A stretch of DNA of 64,000 bases from Chthoniobacter sp. (GTDB taxonomy: Bacteria; Verrucomicrobiota; Verrucomicrobiia; Chthoniobacterales; Chthoniobacteraceae). Of this stretch, positions 21,724-30,253 are shown piece after piece. The translations under genes and the position numbers were made by a program. The notes under the pieces are model-generated. The model had not been told where the DNA came from and did no database searches. It was given only the letters and a program-made list of their open reading frames with translations. The stretch covers positions 1 to 64,000 of the forward strand of contig JAIOPH010000037.1 of assembly GCA_021414005.1 (NCBI GenBank), in the 5' to 3' direction. Position 1 is the stretch's first letter; each line of letters opens with the position of its first letter.

Positions 21724-22278
21724 ATGAAACTCGTCATCGCCGCCACCGGCGCGAGCGGGGCCATTTACCTCCAGCGGCTGCTGGCGCAGATCGACTGCGC
21801 GGCGCATGAGGTGCATCTCGTGTTGAGCGGTTATGCAAAGCAGGTCATCGCCGAGGAAATCGGGACGCTGACCGTGCCGGACGGCGTCCGGCAGCACGGC
21901 GACAAGACGATGAACGTCCCATTCGTCAGCGGCTCGGCGCGGTTCGATGCGATGGTCGTGTGTCCGTGCTCGATGGGCACGCTCGGGCGGATTGCCGCGG
22001 GCACCGCAGACACCACACTGCTGCGCGCGGCGGATGTTTTTCTGAAAGAACGCCGCAAGCTCATCCTCGTGCCGCGCGAGACCCCGTGGAATCTCATCCA
22101 CGCCCGCAACATCGTGACGCTCCTTGAAGCCGGCGCGATTGTCATGCCCGCCTCGCCCGGCTTTTACAGCCGCCCGCAGACCATTGAGCAGGTCGCCGAC
22201 ACGGTCGTCGCGCGCATTTTGGATCAGCTCGATTTGCCCAACCCGCACACCTTCCGCTGGGCGGAGAACGCCGAGTGA
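21724..22278 (+). CDS. ubiX: UbiX-family flavin prenyltransferase
   Basis: MKLVIAATGASGAIY, PCSMGTLGRIAAGTADTTLLRAADVFLKERRKLILVPRETPWN. Confidence 0.92.
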   Translation: MKLVIAATGASGAIYLQRLLAQIDCAAHEVHLVLSGYAKQVIAEEIGTLTVPDGVRQHGDKTMNVPFVSGSARFDAMVVCPCSMGTLGRIAAGTADTTLLRAADVFLKERRKLILVPRETPWNLIHARNIVTLLEAGAIVMPASPGFYSRPQTIEQVADTVVARILDQLDLPNPHTFRWAENAE

Positions 22279-22913
22279 CGCACGAGAAAAAGGCGCGGCT
22301 TATCGCGGCGGTCGGGGCGTGGGTGGTGCGGGCGTGGATCTTTACGCTGCGCTTTCGCATTGTGGATCGCGCCTGCGTGCTCAAGACGCCACCGGAAAAG
22401 CCGCTGCTCTGGGCCTTCTGGCACAACAAGCTCTTTGTCATGCCGCACCTTTTCGAGTGCTATTTTCCCGGCCGGCTCGGCGCGGCCCTCGCCAGCCAGA
22501 GCAAGGACGGCGAAATCATCGCCGCCTTCATCCGCCACTTTGGCATCCGCCCGATCCGCGGCTCCACTTCGCGCGGCGGCGGGCGCTCGCTGGTGGAAAT
22601 GCGCCGCGCCATCGAGGACGGCTACATCATGGCGCTCACCCCCGACGGTCCGCGCGGCCCGCGCTACTCCGTGAGCCCCGGAGTGGTGAAACTTGCGCAA
22701 ATCACCGGCGGCGTAATTCTCCCCATTCACGTCACGTATTCGAGCTACTGGCAGTTGAAAACGTGGGATGGGTTCATGATTCCGAAGCCCTTCGCCAAGG
22801 TCCACGTCACCTTCGACATCCTCCACGAAATCCCCGCCACCGCGGACGACGCGCTCTTTGAATACCAGCGCGTGCGGCTCGAACGGATGATGCGCCCGCA
22901 GCATGGGGCTTAG
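22275..22913 (+). CDS. lysophospholipid acyltransferase-like protein (DUF374-like)
   Basis: [66 protein letters not shown]; 4-nt overlap with ubiX. Confidence 0.85.
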   Translation: MTHEKKARLIAAVGAWVVRAWIFTLRFRIVDRACVLKTPPEKPLLWAFWHNKLFVMPHLFECYFPGRLGAALASQSKDGEIIAAFIRHFGIRPIRGSTSRGGGRSLVEMRRAIEDGYIMALTPDGPRGPRYSVSPGVVKLAQITGGVILPIHVTYSSYWQLKTWDGFMIPKPFAKVHVTFDILHEIPATADDALFEYQRVRLERMMRPQHGA

Positions 22914-23020
22914 GAAATGACGAATGTGGAATGACGAATGACGAGCGGGCGGAGCGCGCGTTGTCGTCATTCGGCACTTCGTCATTGTCTCGTCATTCGC
23001 CATTCGTCATTCGTCATTCC
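22914..23020. repeat. inverted pair of heptamer arrays filling the intergenic region before folD
   Basis: GAATGTG GAATGAC GAATGAC (22922-22942) and GTCATTC GCCATTC GTCATTC GTCATTC (22992-23019), ending 1 nt before the folD ATG. Confidence 0.85.
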
Positions 23021-23905
23021 ATGACGCTCATCGACGGCAAGGCCATCGCCCAAAAGACCCACGCTGAATCGCGCGCCGCCGTCGCGGAGTTGAAGGCGCG
23101 CGGCATCACCCCGGGCCTCGCCGTCGTCCTCGTTGGGGACGATCCCGCGTCGGCTGCGTACGTGCGGAGCAAGGACAGGATGTGCCACGAACTCGGGATG
23201 CATTCCGTGAAGCACGAACTGCCCGCAGCCACCTCGCAGGCAGACCTCATCGCGATCGTTCGGCAACTCAATGCGGACCCCGCCATCCACGGCATCCTCG
23301 TTCAGTCGCCGCCGCCGCCGCACATTGACGAACGCGCCGTCATTGAGGCCATCGACCCGCGCAAGGACGTGGACGGCTTTCATCCGCTGAACGTCGCCAA
23401 ACTCACGCTCGGCGATCCAGACGGCTTCGTGCCCTGCACCCCGCTCGGCTGCCAGCGGCTGCTCATCGAAAGCGGCATCGAGACTGCGGGCGCCAACGTC
23501 GTCGTCCTTGGCCGCTCCATGATCGTAGGCAAGCCGATGGCGCTGCTGCTCATGAATAAAGGCCCCGGCGGCGACGCCACCGTGACCGTCGCCCATTCGC
23601 GCACCCGCAATCTTGCTGCCGTCTGCCGTACCGCCGACATCCTCATCGCCGCCATTGGTCGCCCCGAGTTTGTTCGTGCAGACTTTGTGAAAGAAGGTGC
23701 GGTCGTCATTGACGTGGGCATCAACCGCGTGGACGACCCCACTGCACCGAAAGGCTACCGTCTCACCGGCGACGTCGCCTTTGCCGAAGTCGCCCCGCAT
23801 TGCCGCGCCATCACCCCCGTCCCCGGTGGCGTCGGCCCCATGACCATCGCCATGCTCATGGCCAACACCATTGCCAGTTGCCGCCGCTTCGCCGCCCGCG
23901 TGTAG
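23021..23905 (+). CDS. folD: bifunctional methylenetetrahydrofolate dehydrogenase/cyclohydrolase
   Basis: [62 protein letters not shown]. Confidence 0.95.
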   Translation: MTLIDGKAIAQKTHAESRAAVAELKARGITPGLAVVLVGDDPASAAYVRSKDRMCHELGMHSVKHELPAATSQADLIAIVRQLNADPAIHGILVQSPPPPHIDERAVIEAIDPRKDVDGFHPLNVAKLTLGDPDGFVPCTPLGCQRLLIESGIETAGANVVVLGRSMIVGKPMALLLMNKGPGGDATVTVAHSRTRNLAAVCRTADILIAAIGRPEFVRADFVKEGAVVIDVGINRVDDPTAPKGYRLTGDVAFAEVAPHCRAITPVPGGVGPMTIAMLMANTIASCRRFAARV

Positions 23906-23918
23906 CGTCGCCATCCCG

Positions 23919-24123
23919 GTCATCTTGGGCAAAGCGGAGGCTTGCGCAGCGCATTCGAAAGACCTCTCGCTCCCGGCGGGGCGAAGGCGCTGACTGGTCG
24001 GAGTGCGCGCGGACACCACGGGCTTGCGAGGTTCGTCCGCCCGCCTCCGCCCGCGAAAAGTTAGAGGTCTTTCGACTCCGTTCCGTCCCGCCTTCGCCCG
24101 CACGGAACTCCGCTCAGGATGAC
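23919..24123. repeat. imperfect inverted repeat with two oppositely oriented copies of a GTCATCYTGRGC...TCGAAAGACCTCT unit
   Basis: TCGAAAGACCTCT (23955-23967) and AGAGGTCTTTCGA (24063-24075) are exact reverse complements; outer GTCATCTTGGGC / GCTCAGGATGAC match 10/12. Confidence 0.75.
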
Positions 24124-24232
24124 GGAGCTACGCCATCCACCCACTGACGGCACCCGCCGGACTATCACCGTGCCGAGCGCGGAGTTGGGGATGGAGGGAG
24201 ATTTTGGAACCGACCATTGCTCCGCAATTATC

Positions 24233-24631
24233 TTAATTAAACCCTCTTTGAACGATCACCCAGCCTCCACCCAACACTTTAATAACAGTTCCTTCATCCC
24301 GCATCGCATCACTCTGTTTGACGGCCTGCTCAGTGTCAGCAAAGACCAACACATAGTAAAAGTTCACGGGCGTTACTTCGATAATCAGCGGAGCCGAATT
24401 GACATGAAAGCCGTGAGGAAACCGTTTCTCATAAAACTCCAAGTTTGTGGCCAGACCAGTTGACCGAGCCTGGCTCACAAGTGCGTCATACATCGCACGG
24501 TTGTCTTCGAAGTGCTTCTCAGTCGCGGTCAGGTCAGTCGGACTCCATGTGCATGCAGCGAAGATCAGGTAACAGAGAAGAACAGCAATGTTTCGAGCGG
24601 AGCAAATGATTCTGTATGGCGTTCTTTTCAT
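24233..24631 (-). CDS. putative lipoprotein, SPOR-like size
   Basis: Hydrophobic N-terminus with lipobox-like LIFAAC; 132 aa; function unknown. Confidence 0.5.
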   Translation of the reverse strand: MKRTPYRIICSARNIAVLLCYLIFAACTWSPTDLTATEKHFEDNRAMYDALVSQARSTGLATNLEFYEKRFPHGFHVNSAPLIIEVTPVNFYYVLVFADTEQAVKQSDAMRDEGTVIKVLGGGWVIVQRGFN

Positions 24632-24658
24632 GGCCACAACACCTCAGATTGGCATCGC

Positions 24659-25924
24659 CTACCCACGCAGACTTAGCACCCTCTTTTCATACCCCTGCAC
24701 CTCCGCCAGCCACGCCGCACCAACTGGCACACCCATCCGGTGGCAGTAATGATCCCACACCGCGCCAAAGGGTAGGGTCTTCATTTCCTCCATAAGTGCC
24801 AGGCGGGTGGTGTAGTCGCCGGTTAGCTCGGCTTGTTTGAGACGGGCGATGGGTGCGGTGAGGGCGAGGAGGAGGGCTTTGAGCATGTTGCGGGTGCCGA
24901 TGACCCAGGCGGCGACGCGGTTGATGCTGGCGTCGAAGTAATCGAGCCCGATATGGGTGCGCCCAAGGTAGCCGCCCCAGACGATCTCCTGGGCGATGGC
25001 TTGGAGGCTGTCGGTGAGGGTGACGACGTGGTCGCTGTCCCAGCGGACGCCGCGGCTGACGTGGAGGGCGATCTCGGGGAGGAAGGTGAGGACGGAGGAG
25101 ATTTTGTCGGAGATGCACTCGGTGGGGTGGTAATGGCCGGCGTCGAGGGTGAGGAGGGTGCCGCGGCTGACGGCGTAGGCGAGGTAGAACTCGTGGGAGC
25201 CGGCGGTGTAGCTTTCCGCGCCGATGCCGAAGAGCTTGGGCTCGACGGAATCGAGGTTGTGCCGGCGGTCGATCTTCGGGGCGAAGATGGCGTCGAGAGA
25301 CTCGACGAGGCGCTCGCGCGGGGCGCGGCGGTCGGAGGGCGTGTCCTTCATGCCGTCGGGAATCCAGAGGTTGGTCAGGCAGGTCTTGCCCAGCGCTTTG
25401 CCGATGGTCGCGCCGATCTCGCGGCAGCGGATGCCGTGCTCGATCCAAAAGCGGCGGATGGCTTTGTCCGGCGAGGTGAGGGTGAGGCCGCCGACGACTT
25501 TCGGATGGGAAAAATAGGTGGGGTTGAGGTCGAGGCCGATCTTGCGGCTTTTGGCCCAGGCGATCCAGTTCTTGAAGTGCTCCGCGCCGAGGGCATCGCG
25601 GTCCACGCGCCGGCCGCCGGTCTCGGCGTAGGAGGCGTGGAGGTTGAAACGGTGGGTGCCGGGGATGAGGGCGATAGCTTGCTCGAAATCGGCACGCAAC
25701 TCGTCGGGCGTGCGGGCGCGGCCGGGGTAGTTGCCGGTGACGGCGAGGCCGTCGCCGACTGACGTGCCGGAGTTTTCAAAGCCGCGCACGTCATCGCCCT
25801 GCCAGCAGTGGATGGAGATGGCGACGGTGGTGAGCTTTTTGATGGCGGCTTCGACGTTGACGCCGTGCTCGGCGTAACGCTCGCAGGCGATGCGGTAGGC
25901 GGTTTCGAGTTGTTTGGTGGTCAT
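24659..25924 (-). CDS. rhaA: L-rhamnose isomerase
   Basis: ISIHCWQGDDVRGFE, HASYAE, LDLNPTYFSHP, LDAGHYHPTECISDKISS, WDSDHVV motifs. Confidence 0.92.
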   Translation of the reverse strand: MTTKQLETAYRIACERYAEHGVNVEAAIKKLTTVAISIHCWQGDDVRGFENSGTSVGDGLAVTGNYPGRARTPDELRADFEQAIALIPGTHRFNLHASYAETGGRRVDRDALGAEHFKNWIAWAKSRKIGLDLNPTYFSHPKVVGGLTLTSPDKAIRRFWIEHGIRCREIGATIGKALGKTCLTNLWIPDGMKDTPSDRRAPRERLVESLDAIFAPKIDRRHNLDSVEPKLFGIGAESYTAGSHEFYLAYAVSRGTLLTLDAGHYHPTECISDKISSVLTFLPEIALHVSRGVRWDSDHVVTLTDSLQAIAQEIVWGGYLGRTHIGLDYFDASINRVAAWVIGTRNMLKALLLALTAPIARLKQAELTGDYTTRLALMEEMKTLPFGAVWDHYCHRMGVPVGAAWLAEVQGYEKRVLSLRG

Positions 25925-26052
25925 GGTTTTTGGGGATGGGCGGGACTATGAACCTGAACGCCGCGCTTGAAAACCTGCGAACTGAGAGCACGACGGCTTT
26001 GAGGAATCAGGATGAATTTTATGTCAGGATGGCAGCACCAAAGGTGCGACTC

Positions 26053-26232
26053 AAGCCAGCCCAGGGCGTAGCGAGGCACGAGCGCCGCCCTGGGTGGCGA
26101 AATAAAAACGGACCAGCCCCAACGGGGCGCACCAATCTCAGCGTCCCGTTGTTTCGCCCTGTTGGGGCTCGATTTTCTTCTCTTCTGCAACCCAGGGCGG
26201 CGCTCGTGCCTCGCTTTGCCCTGGGCTGGCTT
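26053..26232. repeat. nested long inverted-repeat element (MITE/REP-like)
   Basis: 43-nt arms 26053-26095 and 26190-26232 (2 mismatches); inner 15-nt arms 26115-26129 and 26155-26169 (1 mismatch). Confidence 0.88.
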
Positions 26233-26323
26233 GTCATGGGCCTTTGGCCCTCCGGCGTGGCGCTCGGACGAAAAGGCGCGTGCGCTTATTCCCGCACGGC
26301 GGCGAAGAGACGGCGCGTTCTTT

Positions 26324-26845
26324 TCACCGCAGGGCGGTGAAGAGCTGGCTGGCGAGGTAGAAGAGGCCGACGAAGAAGGCGAGGATGGCGAGTCCCGCGC
26401 CGCCGAGGAGGGCGATGAGGAAGAGCCAGTCGCCGCGTGAGGCGGGCTGGGCGGTGCCGGCGTATTTGCGGAGGAGTTCGTGGTTGCGGGTATTTGAGCG
26501 GAAGAAGATCGAGAGCGCGTCGCCGACCACGGGCACGGCGTCGAGGCCGGCGTTGAGGAGGACGTTCACGGCCATGCGGGCGAGGATGATCTTTGGCACG
26601 CGAAGCCGAGCGCTGAGGCCGATCAGCGCGAGCGAGATGACGGAAGACGCGACAGGTCCAAACCCCGGCAGCAGACCGATGAGCGGGTCGAGCCCGAAGC
26701 GGATATTCGTGCCGGGAATGACGAACGCCTCATCCATGAGCCGCGCGACGAGCGCGATGAACGGATCGTCGCCGAGCTTTGTGTCCGCGCGGGTTTCGCG
26801 CGGCAGGACTTCGACGTCGGCTTCGACTTCGCGGACTTTGGGCAT
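26324..26845 (-). CDS. DUF4112-like membrane protein
   Basis: FVIPGTNIRFGLDPLIGLLPGFGPVASSVISLALI, NVLLNAGLDAVPVVGDALSIFFRSNTRNHELL. Confidence 0.8.
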   Translation of the reverse strand: MPKVREVEADVEVLPRETRADTKLGDDPFIALVARLMDEAFVIPGTNIRFGLDPLIGLLPGFGPVASSVISLALIGLSARLRVPKIILARMAVNVLLNAGLDAVPVVGDALSIFFRSNTRNHELLRKYAGTAQPASRGDWLFLIALLGGAGLAILAFFVGLFYLASQLFTALR

Positions 26846-26884
26846 GCGAAAGTTTCGCCCATCGCCCGCCGCCCGCGAGCAGAA

Positions 26885-28666
26885 TCAGCCTGGAATTTCG
26901 CGCAGCATCTGCGCGTTGGTTGGGAATTTTTTCGTGAAGAAAAGCAGGCGCTCGATGGCCTCCACGGGTTTGTGTCCGGTGAGGCCGCGGCGGATGACGT
27001 TGATCTTGTGGAGGTCGTCGGCGGGGATGAGGAGCTCGTCGCGGCGCGTGCCGGACTGGAAGATGTCGATGGCCGGGTAGATGCGCATGTCGCTGATCTT
27101 GCGGTCGAGGACGAGCTCCATGTTTCCGGTGCCTTTGAACTCCTGGAAGATGACTTCGTCCATGCGGCTGTTCGTCTCGATGAGCGCGGTGGCGATGATC
27201 GTGAGCGAGCCAGCTTCCTCGGTGTTGCGCGCGGCGGCGAAAATCTTGCGCGGGATTTCCAGCGCGCGGGCGTCGAGGCCGCCGGACATCGTGCGGCCGC
27301 CGGTCATGGCGTTGTTGAAAGCGCGGCCCACGCGGGTGATCGAGTCGAGCAGGATGAAGACGTCCTTGCCGGATTCGACGAGGCGTTTGGCCCGCTCCAT
27401 GGCGAGCTGCGCGATGCGCGTGTGGCTCTTGATGTCGCTGTCGTTCGAGCTGGCCATGATCTGGGCGGTGGGGCAGCTGCGGGTGATGTCGGTGACTTCC
27501 TCGGGCCGTTCATCGACGAGCAAAATGATGAGCTGAATCTCGGGATGATTTTTTGCCACGGCGTCGGCGATGTGCTGGAGCAGCGTGGTCTTGCCGGTGC
27601 GCGGCGGCGCGACGATGAGGCCGCGCGTGCCTTTGCCGATGGGGCACATCATGTCGATGATCCGCGTGGTGTAACGGTCGGGCACGGTCTCGAGGCGGAT
27701 TTTCTCGAGCGGGCTGATGACGGTGAGTTCCTCGAATGCGGGCAGCGTGGTGGCGAGTTCGGGGTCGTCGCCATTGATCTCGGTGATGCGGAAAAGTTGG
27801 GAGCCGCGGGCACCGCGCCGCGTCTGGCCTTTGACCCACTGGCCGTCGCGGAGATTATAGGTGCGGCACAGTTCGGGCGTGACGAAGACATCGCTCGGGT
27901 TCGGCGTGAAGCTGCGTTTGGCATCGCGGAGAAAGCCGAAACCTTTGCCGGAAACCTCGACCAACCCCTCGGCGTCGGCGATTTCATCCTCCCGCGGCGG
28001 TAGCTCCACGCGCTCATGGCGCTCCGGGCGTTCATTACGTTCATGGCGATCGTGTCCGTGACGCTCGTGGCGCTCGTGACGTTCGGAACGCGTCGGCACG
28101 GGCAGGTCCATGCGGGCTGCTTGCTCAGCGGGCACGGAGACCGGCACCTGCACATCCGTCTGGCCATCGGCGCGGGCGCGCTCCTCCAGTTGGCGGGCGA
28201 CGTGGAGCGGGATGTAAACGGGCCGCTGCCTCACCGCAGGCGCGGGAGCCACGGGACTCGGAGCAGTGGGTGCGGCGGGCGCAGCGGGTGCCGGCGCGAC
28301 TGGGGCAGTGGCGGCACGCGAGGGACTCCATTCATCAGCCGACGTGGCTGGGGCCGCTGCGGGCAATGCGGGCGTCGCGAGCGGTGCGGGCGAAGCTGGC
28401 GCATCTGCGACGATCGGCAATTCCGGCTGCGTCTCCGCTTCCACTTTGCTGACCTTCTTTTTCACGGCCGCCTTTTTCGGAGCCGGTTTTTTCGCCGCAG
28501 GCGTCGCGGCTTTCGCGGGCGCAGGCGGTTTCGCAGCGGTCACCGCTTTGGTGGTCTTGGTTGTTTTGGTTACTGTCGCGGCGGCCTTCGTCGTCCGCTT
28601 CCTGGCGGTCTTCTTTGGTTCGGCGCTAGGGTCTGCGAGCAAGGGCTGGTCGGAGGGTTCAGTCAT
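26885..28666 (-). CDS. rho: transcription termination factor Rho with a long disordered N-terminal extension
   Basis: KGTRGLIVAPPRTGKTTLLQHIADAVA, LLVDERPEEVTDITRSC, DSITRVGRAFN, SGGLDARALEIPRKIF; N-terminal Ala/Lys/Pro and RHE-rich region. Confidence 0.95.
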   Translation of the reverse strand: MTEPSDQPLLADPSAEPKKTARKRTTKAAATVTKTTKTTKAVTAAKPPAPAKAATPAAKKPAPKKAAVKKKVSKVEAETQPELPIVADAPASPAPLATPALPAAAPATSADEWSPSRAATAPVAPAPAAPAAPTAPSPVAPAPAVRQRPVYIPLHVARQLEERARADGQTDVQVPVSVPAEQAARMDLPVPTRSERHERHERHGHDRHERNERPERHERVELPPREDEIADAEGLVEVSGKGFGFLRDAKRSFTPNPSDVFVTPELCRTYNLRDGQWVKGQTRRGARGSQLFRITEINGDDPELATTLPAFEELTVISPLEKIRLETVPDRYTTRIIDMMCPIGKGTRGLIVAPPRTGKTTLLQHIADAVAKNHPEIQLIILLVDERPEEVTDITRSCPTAQIMASSNDSDIKSHTRIAQLAMERAKRLVESGKDVFILLDSITRVGRAFNNAMTGGRTMSGGLDARALEIPRKIFAAARNTEEAGSLTIIATALIETNSRMDEVIFQEFKGTGNMELVLDRKISDMRIYPAIDIFQSGTRRDELLIPADDLHKINVIRRGLTGHKPVEAIERLLFFTKKFPTNAQMLREIPG

Positions 28667-28965
28667 AGAAAAATGGGGTGGGAATTGAGAGGAGAGGCGA
28701 GAGGCTCGCCGGGTCACGCCAAGGCGGCGTGCGAATGTGCAATCAGATCGGGCGGGCATCTGCCGCCGACAGGAGTGGGAAAAGCTGGCCTCGTTTCAGG
28801 TCGAGGAAACCTTTGAACTGCCGGTCGTGAGACCGCTGGGTGTGATCCGCCATGGATCAGGGTGATGATTGAGTGTGATACGGAAACGCGCTGATCTGCT
28901 GGCTTTCGAGGGAGCGGTCTGCCGAGAGAGGTCAGACCAACCGAGGGCGCGAACTGATGTGGCGG

Positions 28966-28994
28966 ATAGTGCGCGATGCCTCCGCTGTCGTCAA
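28966..28994 (-). promoter_or_regulatory. candidate sigma70-like promoter for rho (TTGACG-N17-CACTAT)
   Basis: Minus strand TTGACG at 28994-28989, 17-nt spacer, CACTAT at 28971-28966; implies a ~290-nt leader. Confidence 0.35.
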
Positions 28995-29039
28995 CGGGAT
29001 TTTTTTCCCACCGCATGCCCGCCGCCGAACCGCGCGCTG

Positions 29040-30173
29040 TCAGTGATAAACGTCGCGCATTAACAGCGCCCCGACACCGCCTTGATTTTTCATCAGCGCC
29101 TTCATGCTCCAGTGGATGTGCCCCGGCTGCGCCGTCCCCTGACGCGTGAGCGCGATCTGCCGCGCGATCTCGCTGGCGGGACGGGCCGCGCCGATGCGTT
29201 CGGTCGCGATGCCCGGCCAGATGGCTTTGCCTGCGGGGTTCTGCGCACGCCACCACGCCAGCAGCACCGGGAAGCTTTGTTTCTCCGGCTCGCACGACCA
29301 GTAGAGTTGCGGCGCGAGATAGTCGCACCAGCCTTCCGCCAGCCATTTCCGCGAGTCCGCGAAAAGATGCGCGTAGCTGTCGAGGTCCGCCTTGATCGTC
29401 GCGGGCACGCCGGGACGCCAGATGCCGAAAGGACTGATACCCACCCGCACGGCGGGTTTCTCGGTCTTCACGGATTGATACATGGCTTTGACGAAACGGT
29501 TGATATTTTCCCGCCGCCAGTCGCCCCGCTCCAGGCCACCACCCCGCTGTCGCCAGGTGCTGGCGTCGGGAAAATCCGCGCCGCCTTTCGGGTAGGGGTA
29601 AAAGTAGTCGTCGATATGCACGCCGTCGATGTTGTAGCGCCGCACCACATCCAGGATGACATCGAGCGAATACTGGCGCGCCTCGGGCACCCCGGGATCG
29701 AGCCAGAGCTGCCCTCCGTAGGTCCGCACCCACTCCGGATGTTTCCGCACCACATGGCTGGCTGCGAGCTTGTCACTGGCATGAATGGCGGCGCGAAACG
29801 GATTGAACCACGCGTGTAACTCCAGCCCCCGCGCATGCGCCTCGGTGATCGCGTAGGCCAGCGGATCGTAACCTGGCGAAAGGCCCTGCTCGCCGGTGAG
29901 AAATGCGGACCACGGCTCCTCGCGCGAAGCGTAGAGCGCGTCGCACGCCGGACGGATTTGGAAAAGGATGGCGTTCAGCTTCAACTCGGCCGCGCGATCC
30001 AGCAGCGCCCGCAGCTCCGACTTCTGCTCTGCTGCCGGAAGCCCCGGTTTCGACGGCCAGTCGAGATTATAGACCGTGGCGACCCAAGCCCCGCGAAACT
30101 CCGCGGCCGCTGAAGCCAAGTTCGTGAGCGCCAGCAGAACCAGGATGAAAACGGAGACGATGTTTTTTTTCAT
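29040..30173 (-). CDS. secreted glycoside hydrolase-like protein (GHL10/DUF187-type)
   Basis: Signal peptide; EFRGAWVATVYNLDWPSKPG, LDRAAELKLNAILFQIRPACDALY, NIDGVHIDDYFYPYP. Confidence 0.85.
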   Translation of the reverse strand: MKKNIVSVFILVLLALTNLASAAAEFRGAWVATVYNLDWPSKPGLPAAEQKSELRALLDRAAELKLNAILFQIRPACDALYASREEPWSAFLTGEQGLSPGYDPLAYAITEAHARGLELHAWFNPFRAAIHASDKLAASHVVRKHPEWVRTYGGQLWLDPGVPEARQYSLDVILDVVRRYNIDGVHIDDYFYPYPKGGADFPDASTWRQRGGGLERGDWRRENINRFVKAMYQSVKTEKPAVRVGISPFGIWRPGVPATIKADLDSYAHLFADSRKWLAEGWCDYLAPQLYWSCEPEKQSFPVLLAWWRAQNPAGKAIWPGIATERIGAARPASEIARQIALTRQGTAQPGHIHWSMKALMKNQGGVGALLMRDVYH

Positions 30174-30253
30174 AAGGTGGCGTGCCGAGAGTGATCGCCT
30201 GCGGCGGCTCTCCATCGTCCACTCCGCATCGCGAGGCAAGGCCGGTGCAGACG

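Noticed and set aside
22914-23020. CRISPR array interpretation of the GTCATTC/GAATGAC repeats
   Set aside because: Units are 7 nt and contiguous, with no spacers and no cas genes.
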